This document shows, one piece after another, positions 44,139 through 53,050 of a stretch of 64,000 nt of DNA. Origin of the DNA: Draconibacterium sediminis (GTDB taxonomy: Bacteria; Bacteroidota; Bacteroidia; Bacteroidales; Prolixibacteraceae); the NCBI RefSeq assembly GCF_000949475.1, contig NZ_JRHC01000007.1:62001-126000 (forward strand), read 5' to 3'. The translations under genes and the position numbers were made by a program. The notes beneath the pieces were generated by a model that saw only the letters and a list, made by a program, of their open reading frames with translations, made no database searches and was not told the origin of the DNA. How positions within the stretch are numbered: the first letter of the stretch is position 1; each line of letters opens with the position of its first letter.

Positions 44139-44168
44139 TTGAATAATTAAAGGAAAATTATAATCTTG
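44139..44168 (+). promoter_or_regulatory. Promoter of the NapC-like gene
   Basis: TTG at 44139-44141, a 19-base spacer, and TAATCTTG at 44161-44168 (one mismatch). It lies 39 bases before the ATG at 44208, in a 251-base gap with nothing else supportable. Confidence 0.6.
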
Positions 44169-44207
44169 GATCAGTAGATTTTACATCAAACCAATAAACG
44201 AAAAATT

Positions 44208-45710
44208 ATGAAATTACCGTCTTCCATAAGAAACTGGGTATCGATTACAGGAGCAGTTTTAGCTGTTTTCAACCTGGCCAGCATCCTCGCTTTATTTCTT
44301 TTGAATGTAGCTTTCGGATTTGGTGGTCAATATATTGGTTTATTCATTTTCATCATCCTTCCGGTATTTTTGATCGTTGGATTACTCATGATCCCGCTGG
44401 GGATGCGAATCTACCGAAAGAAAGCGCGCTTGGCTGAAAAAGAAGGTAAACGTTTAAACTGGCCAATCTTAGATTTTAATAATTTGGCTACCCGTAATGC
44501 CAGCACAATTTTTATCGTTGGAACAATTTTTCTGCTTATTATTTCGTCAGTAGGAAGTTACGAAGCTTTTCATTACACCGAATCGGTAGAATTTTGCGGA
44601 AAGTTATGTCACGAGGTTATGGAGCCGGAATACGTAACCTACCACGGTTCGTCGCACGAGCGTGTTGCCTGTGTGGAGTGCCACGTTGGTTCGGGAGCCA
44701 GCTGGTATGTAAAAAGTAAACTTTCGGGTTTATACCAGGTATACTCTGTTTTGGCCAACAAATATCCACAACCCATCCCTACCCCAATTGCCAATCTGCG
44801 TCCGGCACGCGAAACCTGCGAAGAATGCCACTGGCCGGAGAAATTCTACGATAATAAAATGAGGGTAAAACATTCATTTTTAACCGATGAAGAAAACACC
44901 GAACATATTGTTCATTTGCAGGTAAAAACAAGTACACAGGTAACTCCTCAGGGAGTGATAAAGGGTATACACCAGCACATTAGCCCCGAGGTGAAAATTG
45001 AATACAAAGCCCTTGATGAAAAACGTCAGATTATTCCGTGGGTAAAATACACCAATACAAAAACCGGAGAAGAATACATTTACACCGATGAAATGAGTAT
45101 GGTTTCAGAAGCAGAGCTCGATTCGTTGGAAACAAGGGTAATGGATTGTTTGGATTGCCATAACAGGCCATCGCACAATTACAATGCTCCGCAAAACTTT
45201 ATCGATCAATCCATGGCTGAAGGAAAAATTTCAACCGATCTACCTGCCATAAAACTGGCAGCCATGATGGCTCTTTACCAGGATTATCCTACAAAAGACA
45301 CGGCAATGATTGCCATTGAAAACCAGATCACTGACTGGTTTGAAAGTGGTTATCCGGAAGTTTATGAAACTAAAAAAGCGGAAATCGATCAGGCAATTGC
45401 TGCCATTCAGGAAGATTATTCCAATAACATTTTTCCGTTTATGAAGGCCAACTGGAAAGCTTATCCAAATAACATTGGTCATATGGAATCGGACGGATGT
45501 TACCGTTGCCACAACGACCGCCATGCAACAACTGAAAACAAAACGATTTCAAAAGACTGTTCGCTGTGTCACAATATCATAGCACAGGGAACGCCGGATA
45601 GTATGCAATATTCTACTGCTTTCGAAGCACTGGATTTCCAACACCCTGTAGATGTTGCCGAAGCATGGAGAAGTGAAATGTGCTCAATGTGTCATACAGC
45701 ATTGTATTAA
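44208..45710 (+). CDS. NapC/NirT-like heptahaem cytochrome c
   Basis: 500 residues. Three membrane segments lie near the N-terminus ([59 protein letters not shown]). The NapC-type haem region follows: SVEFCGKLCHEVMEPEYVTY contains a CX3CH site, and the next is CVECHVG. Five more CXXCH are present (CEECH, CLDCH, CYRCH, CSLCH and CSMCH), giving seven haems. NapC/NirT proteins take electrons from quinol to periplasmic acceptors. No NrfA or NapA partner gene is present. Confidence 0.92.
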   Translation: MKLPSSIRNWVSITGAVLAVFNLASILALFLLNVAFGFGGQYIGLFIFIILPVFLIVGLLMIPLGMRIYRKKARLAEKEGKRLNWPILDFNNLATRNASTIFIVGTIFLLIISSVGSYEAFHYTESVEFCGKLCHEVMEPEYVTYHGSSHERVACVECHVGSGASWYVKSKLSGLYQVYSVLANKYPQPIPTPIANLRPARETCEECHWPEKFYDNKMRVKHSFLTDEENTEHIVHLQVKTSTQVTPQGVIKGIHQHISPEVKIEYKALDEKRQIIPWVKYTNTKTGEEYIYTDEMSMVSEAELDSLETRVMDCLDCHNRPSHNYNAPQNFIDQSMAEGKISTDLPAIKLAAMMALYQDYPTKDTAMIAIENQITDWFESGYPEVYETKKAEIDQAIAAIQEDYSNNIFPFMKANWKAYPNNIGHMESDGCYRCHNDRHATTENKTISKDCSLCHNIIAQGTPDSMQYSTAFEALDFQHPVDVAEAWRSEMCSMCHTALY

Positions 45711-45784
45711 ATTTTGGCACAATATTTATTATTCTTATAATAGGTTTTTTAGAAAACAGTAATATAAATTTTAAATACACGATT

Positions 45785-46291
45785 ATGAAACTCAAAAAAT
45801 TAATTTTCCTTTTAGGTCTTGCAGTCTTATTTAGCACTGCAGCCACCGCTCAAACTTACAAGTACATTGGTGCAGCAAAATGTAAAATGTGCCATAACAA
45901 GCCCGATAAAGGCGAGCAGTTTAACATTTGGCAGGCAGGCCCACACGCAAAAGCAATGGATGCTTTGGAAGGTGCCGACAAAACCAATGAAACATGTTTA
46001 AAATGTCACTCAACTGCAGGCTCTGTAGATAGCGGTTTACTTGCCGGTCTTAAAGTTGATGAAGGAGTTTCGTGCGAATCATGTCACGGACCTGGTAGTC
46101 ATTATAAATCGGCTGCAATTATGAAAAACAAAAAAATGGCACTTTCAAAAGGAATGACTGACCCAACAGAAGAAACCTGTAAGGCTTGTCACCTTGGTGA
46201 AAAACCAGAAGGCCATGTGGCTCCAAAAAAAGCATGGAATTATGCTGAATTTGTGAAAGTAATTGCTCACGACGATCCTACAACAAACTAA
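45785..46291 (+). CDS. Tetrahaem cytochrome c, c554-like
   Basis: 168 residues from the ATG at 45785, which begins a signal peptide (LIFLLGLAVLFSTAATA); an upstream in-frame extension has no support. Four CXXCH: CKMCH, CLKCH, CESCH and CKACH, with HAKAMDALEGADKTNETC and GVSCESCHGPGSHYKSA in the manner of the cytochrome c554 domain. It is a probable soluble periplasmic shuttle between the NapC-like protein and an acceptor. A strong terminator follows. Confidence 0.9.
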   Translation: MKLKKLIFLLGLAVLFSTAATAQTYKYIGAAKCKMCHNKPDKGEQFNIWQAGPHAKAMDALEGADKTNETCLKCHSTAGSVDSGLLAGLKVDEGVSCESCHGPGSHYKSAAIMKNKKMALSKGMTDPTEETCKACHLGEKPEGHVAPKKAWNYAEFVKVIAHDDPTTN

Positions 46292-46316
46292 TTTTTAAAA
46301 ACTTTTATTTTGTGAA

Positions 46317-46352
46317 AAATTCCTTTGTTTTTTCAAACAAAGGAATTTTTTT
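46317..46352 (+). terminator. Terminator after the tetrahaem gene
   Basis: AAATTCCTTTGTTT (46317-46330) pairs with AAACAAAGGAATTT (46335-46348), followed by T to 46352. ccsBA begins 28 bases on and may depend on read-through or its own promoter. Confidence 0.8.
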
Positions 46353-46379
46353 AGTGTTTTATTCAGACAACTACTAATT

Positions 46380-49300
46380 ATGAAGAAGCTAAGTTCATTC
46401 CTTTTTTCCATGTTTTTTACCGGAATTCTTGTGGTAATTTTTGCAATAGCAATTGGTTACGCCACCTTTATCGAAAACGATTATGGTACCATCACTGCAA
46501 AAATTCTCATTTATAATTCCAGGTGGTTCGAGATCTTGTTGTTTATACTCTGCATTAACATCGTTGGCAGTGTTTTTAAATACAAACTCATTGCACGGAA
46601 AAAATGGACAATTCTGCTTTTTCATATCTCCTTTATCGTTATTGGTGTAGGTGCAATGATTACCCGTTATTACGGTTATGAAGGCAGCATGCATATTCGC
46701 GAAAACAGTTCGTCGGATTATATCGTTTCCGAAGCATCGTTTGTAACGGTTAAGATTACTGATGGTACCGAAACAATAGAAGAATCGAGCGAAGTTAAAT
46801 TCTCGCCCTACACCGCCAACCGTTTCTCAGAAAAAATACATTTTAAAGGAAAAACAATACACATCAGCAATCAGCAATTTATGCCATCGGCGGTGGAAAA
46901 CGTCGTTCTCGATCCGAATGGTGAACCCATTGTTTCGCTGATTACGGTTGAAAATGGTGCATCGCGAAAAGACTTTACGCTAAGAAACGATAACACTAAA
47001 ACATTAAATGGGTTAACGCTGGGGTTCGGCAACAATTTAACTACTGATATTAAACTGAGTTTAAAGGATGGTAACCTTTATGTTTCTGCTAACGATTCCA
47101 TTCAGGTATCAGGAATGATGAGCGACAACAGTGAGTTGATAGCTCCTGGTTCTGAAAAACTGGTAGATACGCAAAAGGCCTATACGTATAAAAACCTCAC
47201 GTTTGCCATTAAACAGTTTCTGCCAACTGCTTCGGTTCAATTGGTTTACCAAAAACCATCACAGGAAATGAGCCCGCCAGATGCTTTTAAAGCTGCGATT
47301 TCAACTGGTGAAGAAAGTAAGGAGTTGATTGTTTATGGAAGAACAAGAGAAGTTGGCGATTTTTTCACTACATCCATCGATGGAATGACTGTGTCGGTTT
47401 CATACGGATCGCGAATAATTAAGCTTCCGTTTGCTATTCAGCTTAACGATTTCCAGCTCGAACGTTACCCGGGTTCAATGAGCCCGTCATCATATGCCAG
47501 CGAAGTGGTTTTAAAAGACGGTAGCACCGAAATGCCATTCCGCATTTTCATGAATAACATTCTGAAATACAAAGGATATCGCTTCTTCCAATCGTCGTAC
47601 GATACGGATGAGCGCGGCACAATTCTTTCGGTAAACCACGACTCAACAGGAACATCGGTAACTTATTTTGGTTACCTGATTATGGCCATCGGGATGGTGC
47701 TAACTTTGTTTAACCGAAACAGTCGATTCAAAACCCTGCTGAAAGCATCGGCACGACTACGCGAAAAACGAAAAAAACTGTTTGCTGTTTTGGTAACGGG
47801 CGTATTGTTGAGTATTAGCGCACAGGCACAAGTTGCAACACCCGCATCACTTAACAGCGACCACGCCGAATCGTTCGAAAGTTTACTTATTCAGGATAGA
47901 AAAGGCCGCGTAGAGCCAGTTTCTACACTGGCGTCGGAAATACTTCGAAAAGTGGCTAAAAAAACAAGCTGGGAAGGTATGTCGCCAACCGAAGTTTTTC
48001 TTGGTATGCAGGCAAACCCTGAGCTATGGAAAAACATTGCCATTATAAAAGTTGCCAATCCCGAAATACGCCGAACAATTGGAATTACAGGGAAATATGC
48101 CTCATTTAATTCAATTGTTCGACCACGCGAAATGGGTGGTTATATACTTAGCTCAGATGTTCAGGCCGCTTATGCAAAAGAGAGTAACCACCGTAATAAA
48201 TTCGACAAAGAAATTATGAATGTCGACGAGCGCGTTAATATTCTTATGTCCATTTTTACCGGCGATTTTCTGACTATATTTCCCGTTCCAAACGATGATA
48301 ATCATAAATGGGTTTCAATTAACGAAGCAAAGGAACTTCCTGCCCAAAATGCTGATTTCGCAAGGCAAACGGTTTCGTCATATCTTCAATCGGTACAAAA
48401 ACGCGATTGGGCAACAGCCAACCAATTGCTGAATAACCTGAAACAAAACCAGGAAACCATTGGAGCGAAGATCATTCCATCGGCAACAAAAGTGAAAATG
48501 GAAGTACTGTATAATAACCTGAACATTTTTGGGAAGTTATCCAAAATTTTCATGTTTACAGGGCTCATTCTTCTGATGTTACAATTGCTCACCCTGTTTA
48601 ATCCGAATTTTAAATTACGCTTCCTGAAAAGTTTTGCCTTTTACTTTATTCTCGTACTGTTTTTGGCCGAAACTGCAGGACTGGCAATTCGCTGGTACAT
48701 CTCTGGTCATGCGCCATGGAGTAACGGTTACGAATCGATGGTATTTATCAGTTGGGCAACCGCACTTGGAGGTCTGATTTTTGCCAAACGTTCGGAAATT
48801 ACATTATCACTAACTTCGGTTTTGGCCGGATTAACACTGATGGTGGCCGGAATGAGCTGGATGAGCCCGGAAATTACCAACCTGGTACCGGTTTTAAAAT
48901 CGTATTGGTTAATTGTTCACGTAGCAATTATTACAGCCAGTTACGGGTTTTTGGGAATTAGTGCATTGCTTGGTTTCCTAAACCTCATTTTAATGATTTT
49001 CAGAAACAAACGCAATTCCGACAGAATCAACCACACCGTAAAAGAACTTGTTAACATCATACAGATTGCATTGATTATTGGCTTGTTAATGGTTACACTC
49101 GGTTCGTTTTTAGGTGGCGTTTGGGCCAACGAAAGCTGGGGGCGCTACTGGGGCTGGGACCCAAAAGAAACCTGGGCACTGGTAACAATTTTAGTGTATA
49201 CATTCATCACGCACATGCACCGCATTCCCGGAATGCGCGGTAGTTTTGCCATGAGTGTGGCTGCTGTTTTGGGTATCAGTTCGGTGTTAATGACCTATTT

Positions 49301-49472
49301 TGGAGTAAATTATTACCTGTCAGGGTTGCATTCGTATGCACAAGGCGAAGCGGCTCCAATACCTTCAGGTGTTTATATTGCAGTGGCAGTTGTAGCACTG
49401 GTAATTGTTTCAGCCTATTTCGCTGAAAAAACAAATCCGATTGTAGAAGAGGTAGAACATTCCGAAGAATAA
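46380..49472 (+). CDS. ccsBA: Cytochrome c biogenesis fusion CcsB-CcsA (ResBC)
   Basis: 1030 residues. The N-terminal ResB/CcsB part has membrane segments and a large periplasmic domain (YYGYEGSMHIRENSSSDYIV; FPFAIQLNDFQLERYPGSM-like core, seen as KLPFAIQLNDFQLERYPGSM). The middle carries the Bacteroidota-specific region VEPVSTLASEILRKVAKKTS. The C-terminal CcsA has the haem-handling WWD motif WGRYWGWDPKETWALV near residue 923, with flanking histidines. System II attaches haem to CXXCH; this enzyme would mature the 44 haem sites encoded next to it. Confidence 0.95.
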   Translation: MKKLSSFLFSMFFTGILVVIFAIAIGYATFIENDYGTITAKILIYNSRWFEILLFILCINIVGSVFKYKLIARKKWTILLFHISFIVIGVGAMITRYYGYEGSMHIRENSSSDYIVSEASFVTVKITDGTETIEESSEVKFSPYTANRFSEKIHFKGKTIHISNQQFMPSAVENVVLDPNGEPIVSLITVENGASRKDFTLRNDNTKTLNGLTLGFGNNLTTDIKLSLKDGNLYVSANDSIQVSGMMSDNSELIAPGSEKLVDTQKAYTYKNLTFAIKQFLPTASVQLVYQKPSQEMSPPDAFKAAISTGEESKELIVYGRTREVGDFFTTSIDGMTVSVSYGSRIIKLPFAIQLNDFQLERYPGSMSPSSYASEVVLKDGSTEMPFRIFMNNILKYKGYRFFQSSYDTDERGTILSVNHDSTGTSVTYFGYLIMAIGMVLTLFNRNSRFKTLLKASARLREKRKKLFAVLVTGVLLSISAQAQVATPASLNSDHAESFESLLIQDRKGRVEPVSTLASEILRKVAKKTSWEGMSPTEVFLGMQANPELWKNIAIIKVANPEIRRTIGITGKYASFNSIVRPREMGGYILSSDVQAAYAKESNHRNKFDKEIMNVDERVNILMSIFTGDFLTIFPVPNDDNHKWVSINEAKELPAQNADFARQTVSSYLQSVQKRDWATANQLLNNLKQNQETIGAKIIPSATKVKMEVLYNNLNIFGKLSKIFMFTGLILLMLQLLTLFNPNFKLRFLKSFAFYFILVLFLAETAGLAIRWYISGHAPWSNGYESMVFISWATALGGLIFAKRSEITLSLTSVLAGLTLMVAGMSWMSPEITNLVPVLKSYWLIVHVAIITASYGFLGISALLGFLNLILMIFRNKRNSDRINHTVKELVNIIQIALIIGLLMVTLGSFLGGVWANESWGRYWGWDPKETWALVTILVYTFITHMHRIPGMRGSFAMSVAAVLGISSVLMTYFGVNYYLSGLHSYAQGEAAPIPSGVYIAVAVVALVIVSAYFAEKTNPIVEEVEHSEE

Positions 49473-49525
49473 AAAATAAGCAAGGGCAGATTAGTATTTT
49501 ATAAATTTGCCCTTGCTTATTTTTT
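49471..49525. terminator. Bidirectional terminator reaching into the end of the T9SS gene
   Basis: AAAAAATAAGCAAGGGCA (49471-49488) pairs perfectly over 18 bases with TGCCCTTGCTTATTTTTT (49508-49525). The right arm lies inside the last codons of the minus-strand gene and the left arm touches the ccsBA stop, so one structure ends both transcripts. Confidence 0.75.
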
Positions 49526-50984
49526 TCCCTGATTCAAGTATTTCAATCAAATAGTAACCTGGTTTTAAATCCGATACATTCAGTTTCATCTCTGCACTAA
49601 TATTCTCATGAATCAAACTTCTTCCCCAAATGTCGTAGACGATACACTCAAATTGATGTAATCCTGGAGTTTGAACCCGGATATAATCTGTTGCCGGATT
49701 AGGAAATAATTTTAATTCTGCCAGAGTTTCATTATTGATGCCTACCTGAATACTTTGACTGAAATGATAGGTAACATCTCCGCTTTCCAGCCATTCTCCT
49801 CCTGAAAAAGAAGTAGATTCCAGTTTATCAACCACTTGGGTGTTGTAAACTAACATTGGTAAAAACGACAAAATGAATTCCCGATTTTCCAACTCACCAG
49901 GAGCAATAGCGTTTTCAGAAAAGTATTTCGTATTGTTTGCATCAATCCACCCATTATCCCAGTTTTGAACCTGTACTTCATGAACAAGAGTTTCACTAAT
50001 TTGATGGAAATGCCGTTTGCGGGTAACTTCCAACCAATTATCAAGGTCGTAATCCCAACTGTAAAGTGTTTCGGTAGTTAGGTTCATCAATCCATCATAA
50101 TCATAGCTTAATTTACGATCTGGAATAAAATTATCTTCTCCCCACCCTTCAACATATTCGGTCATATCAGACAAAAGGTTTTGCTCATTATAAGCGTATA
50201 CAATTTCATATTTTTTGGATTTTACCATTTCGTAGCTATCGTAATCATAAGCTATCTCCTCAGAAATATTACCCAGCGAATCATAATTGTATTCTAATAT
50301 TTCAAATGTCGACCAGCGATCATAAAACTGATCCCATTTCATTGTATTCACCTGTTTAAGACTGTTCAACGAATCATAGCTATACTGCAGGCGCGAAACC
50401 TTCTCCCAATCATCATATTCATCAAATTTTTCTTTACTCCATTCTGTTTCAAGCAAACCGCCTTCGTATGTGTAGTACTTTTTGGTGAACATTCGATAGT
50501 TAATGGTTACGTATTCCTGAAATTCCACAGAATCCAAACGCCCTTCATTCCCGAAAAAATAATAGTTTGCACTACTGATCAACCAGTGTCCATCGTCATT
50601 TTTCCATTTATAATCTTTTGTGATCAGCGTTTGTCCGTTATTTGAAGTGGATAAAGTTTGCCGGCTCACATTCTCTGTTTGTCCGGATATTTCATTCATT
50701 TCACGTACCACTATACTGTCTAAAGTCCACAGGTCTGCCGAATTCGCAACTCCACTTTTGATGGGTAATTTGAACTGATGCAGAAAATTCGTTTTTGAAA
50801 GATGATCTTTGGTTTGCAGAACTACTGCTTTATTTTTGATATGGCTGGTAATTATATCCTTCGACAAACGGTATTCATAAACACTCGCGGAATCAACTTT
50901 ACCAAAGTCATCCTGCATTTCTTGTGCATACAAAATAAAAACCGCCAAATTTAGTATCAGAAGTACTATTGTTTTTTGAACCAT
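49491..50984 (-). CDS. Secreted protein with type IX secretion (T9SS) sorting domain and tyrosine-aspartate repeats
   Basis: 497 residues with a signal peptide (IVLLILNLAVFILYAQ). The middle has many short Y-x-Y-D segments (LEYNYDSLGNISEEIAYDYD, SYEMVKSKKYEIVYAYNE), reminiscent of YD/RHS-like repeat strands. The C-terminal 80 residues are a T9SS type A sorting domain: ELKLFPNPATDYIRVQTPGL, YDIWGRSLIHENIS and LKPGYYLIEILESGKKISKG. It is exported across the outer membrane and probably surface attached; the function is unknown. Confidence 0.9.
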   Translation of the reverse strand: MVQKTIVLLILNLAVFILYAQEMQDDFGKVDSASVYEYRLSKDIITSHIKNKAVVLQTKDHLSKTNFLHQFKLPIKSGVANSADLWTLDSIVVREMNEISGQTENVSRQTLSTSNNGQTLITKDYKWKNDDGHWLISSANYYFFGNEGRLDSVEFQEYVTINYRMFTKKYYTYEGGLLETEWSKEKFDEYDDWEKVSRLQYSYDSLNSLKQVNTMKWDQFYDRWSTFEILEYNYDSLGNISEEIAYDYDSYEMVKSKKYEIVYAYNEQNLLSDMTEYVEGWGEDNFIPDRKLSYDYDGLMNLTTETLYSWDYDLDNWLEVTRKRHFHQISETLVHEVQVQNWDNGWIDANNTKYFSENAIAPGELENREFILSFLPMLVYNTQVVDKLESTSFSGGEWLESGDVTYHFSQSIQVGINNETLAELKLFPNPATDYIRVQTPGLHQFECIVYDIWGRSLIHENISAEMKLNVSDLKPGYYLIEILESGKKISKGKFIKY

Positions 50985-51145
50985 AAAATAAATCTTAAAC
51001 GGTTTAAATATACTAAATCGCGTTTACTCCTGATGGATTTCAAAACTTAAAACTATCCAGGATAAATGCCTCGCATACTTATCGAAAAACAAAATGCTTT
51101 TCAGCACTTTTCAAACAATCACATCCACACATCTAGATTCTTTAC

Positions 51146-51153
51146 TATATTTG
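51146..51153 (+). promoter_or_regulatory. -7 element of the molybdenum-cofactor operon
   Basis: TATATTTG is a perfect TAnnTTTG. The transcript would begin near 51160, exactly where the structured leader starts. Confidence 0.5.
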
Positions 51154-51159
51154 TCCCGG

Positions 51160-51270
51160 CTCCGAGCCAATCTTCCTAAAGTGTGAACCAGGGAATTTTG
51201 GCCGATGGGATTACCCGGAAACAGGTTGTCCTCCCGCATCCCGGCAAGGTCGGGGTAAATTGGAAAGGAG
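51160..51270 (+). ncRNA. Moco-riboswitch-like leader of the mo-cofactor operon
   Basis: The outer stem pairs CTCC-GAG-CCAAT (51160-51171) with ATTGG-AAA-GGAG (51259-51270), with an internal purine loop. Inside are GGG-ATTA-CCC and CCCG...CGGG hairpins and a conserved-looking unpaired stretch (CCTAAAGTGTGAACCAGG). The 3' strand GGAAAGGAGA can instead pair with TCTCCTTCC near 51308-51316, just before the first gene's start, giving a switch. The downstream genes are all Moco-related. The match to the Moco RNA family (RF01055) is from memory. Confidence 0.65.
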
Positions 51271-51329
51271 AAAGAGCACATTTTGCATTGGGCGAAATGA
51301 AGTTCCTCTCCTTCCCTGAAACATATTAA

Positions 51330-51878
51330 ATGACACAATTACAAAGAGATACCAAAATCGATTATCCGAACTTGCTATTGATTGCAGGTAACGGAAGAAA
51401 TGTGGGAAAAACCTACTTTGCCTGTCGCGTAATCGAGGCATTATCCGAACAAGCTCCCATTACCGGACTAAAAATCACCTCGCATATTCACGAGCACAAC
51501 GGCAATGATGTGCTTATAAAAGATAAACACTACGTTATTTTGCAGGAAAAGCAAATTACCGGAAAAGACAGTTCGCTGATGTTACAAGCCGGCGCAAAAC
51601 AGGTTTTCTTTGTCATGGCCAAGCCGGAGTACCTTCCGGAAGCTTTTGAAAAACTATCGACATTTTTACCCGAAACACCCATTGTGTGCGAGTCGGGAGG
51701 CTTACATGAAATTATTAATCCGGGTTTGTTCTTTTTTATTCAATCAACCGGAACTGTGGTAAGAAAACCTCATCACCTGATACACAATCCGATAATTGTG
51801 AATAATGACGGAGAAAAGCTTAAATTTGATTACACTAAAATTCAGCTCATCAACAATAAATTTTCATTTGTTTCATGA
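51330..51878 (+). CDS. MobB-like P-loop protein of the molybdenum-cofactor operon
   Basis: 182 residues. The P-loop LLLIAGNGRNVGKTYFACRV is near residue 22 (GNGRNVGKT). KITSHIHEH, the SLMLQAGAKQVFFVMAK core and IVCESGGLHEIINPGLFFFI resemble the MobB family, which binds GTP and assists nucleotide attachment to molybdopterin. It is the first gene after the riboswitch-like leader and overlaps moeA by four bases (ATGA). Confidence 0.85.
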   Translation: MTQLQRDTKIDYPNLLLIAGNGRNVGKTYFACRVIEALSEQAPITGLKITSHIHEHNGNDVLIKDKHYVILQEKQITGKDSSLMLQAGAKQVFFVMAKPEYLPEAFEKLSTFLPETPIVCESGGLHEIINPGLFFFIQSTGTVVRKPHHLIHNPIIVNNDGEKLKFDYTKIQLINNKFSFVS

Positions 51879-53050
51879 ACCAATTCGAAAAAATACAACA
51901 GCTAATCGGCAATTTTACACCGTTTTTCCCAACGGAAAAGGTACAGCTCGAAGATGCATATAACCGGGTATTACAGGAGGATGTAGTGGCTGATTTAAAT
52001 ATGCCTCCGTTTAATAAATCAGCGATGGACGGTTACGCTTGCCGACTTGAAGATATTGCCAATGAATTGGAAGTACTGGAAGTAATTAATGCCGGAAAAA
52101 TTGCATCGGCTAAAATTGGTGCAAACCAGTGTGTAAAAATTATGACCGGCGCTGCTGTTCCGCCTGAATGCGATTGCGTTTTTATGGTTGAAGATGCTGA
52201 GGAACTTTCTGAAAACAAGGTGCGTTGCACTAATCCGAAAACAAAAAAGAATATTTGTTACCTGGGTGAAGATTATAAAAAAGGTGATGTACTGCTAAAA
52301 AAAGGAACGCTGATTAATGTGCCGCAAATGGCAGTTCTTGCCGGAGCAGGTTATGCTGAGATGTTAGTTTCAAAACGCCCGAGAGTAACTGTAATTGCTA
52401 CAGGTAGTGAGTTGGTTCCACCATCTGAAACGCCAAAACCAGGTCAGATTCGGAACAGTAATTCCAGCCAGGTGATAACCCAGCTCAGGAAAATGAATCT
52501 TGAAATTGTGTCCGAACTCATGCTGGTTGACGACTATAAATTGCTCACGGAAAGTTTTAACAAAGCACTGGAATCGAGCGATTTTGTCGTATTTACAGGC
52601 GGAGCATCAGTCGGAGATTTCGATTTTATTCCGGAGATATTGAAAGAACAAGGATTCAAAATATACTGGGATCACACGGGCATTAAGCCGGGTAACCCAA
52701 TGACTTTTTCAGAAAAGGATGGCAAGTTCGTTTTTGGACTTTCCGGAAATCCGGTTTCGTCATTCGTGCAGTTTGAGTTGATCGCCAAACCGGTGATCTG
52801 CAAACTACTCGGAGCCAACTACGCACCATTGCGTATCAAAGCCCCGATGAACTTTACTTATCAACGAAAAAGAGCCAATCGACTGGCAATAATTCCGGTT
52901 GTAATCAATGAAAATGGGGCAATTTCGGAAATTCCGTTTCATGGATCGGCGCATATAAATGCTTTGGCTTTTGCGAATGCTTTGCTCGAGGTGCCGCTGG
53001 GTGTTTCAACCATTCAAACTGACGAATTTGCATATGTACGACCGCTTTAA
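51875..53050 (+). CDS. moeA: Molybdopterin molybdenumtransferase
   Basis: 391 residues. Seen: MPPFNKSAMDGYACRLEDI, IMTGAAVPPECDCVFMVEDA, RVTVIATGSELVPPSETPKP with GQIRNSNS, FTGGASVGDFDFI, and IKPGNPMTFSEKDGKFVFGL with SGNPVSSFVQFELIAKPV. MoeA inserts molybdate into adenylylated molybdopterin. It overlaps moaA by 17 bases at its end. Confidence 0.96.
   Translation: MNQFEKIQQLIGNFTPFFPTEKVQLEDAYNRVLQEDVVADLNMPPFNKSAMDGYACRLEDIANELEVLEVINAGKIASAKIGANQCVKIMTGAAVPPECDCVFMVEDAEELSENKVRCTNPKTKKNICYLGEDYKKGDVLLKKGTLINVPQMAVLAGAGYAEMLVSKRPRVTVIATGSELVPPSETPKPGQIRNSNSSQVITQLRKMNLEIVSELMLVDDYKLLTESFNKALESSDFVVFTGGASVGDFDFIPEILKEQGFKIYWDHTGIKPGNPMTFSEKDGKFVFGLSGNPVSSFVQFELIAKPVICKLLGANYAPLRIKAPMNFTYQRKRANRLAIIPVVINENGAISEIPFHGSAHINALAFANALLEVPLGVSTIQTDEFAYVRPL

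Noticed and set aside
44208..46291. A complete NrfHA nitrite reductase
   Set aside because: The NapC-like gene is present, but the next gene is a small tetrahaem protein without the CXXCK site and length of NrfA.
49491..50984. RHS/YD-repeat toxin
   Set aside because: The Y-x-Y-D segments are short and there is no RHS core or toxin tip; the C-terminus is a T9SS sorting domain.
52959..53033. A longer MoaA start inside moeA
   Set aside because: The extra residues do not resemble MoaA; the ATG at 53034 gives the usual start before the CxxxCxxC motif.
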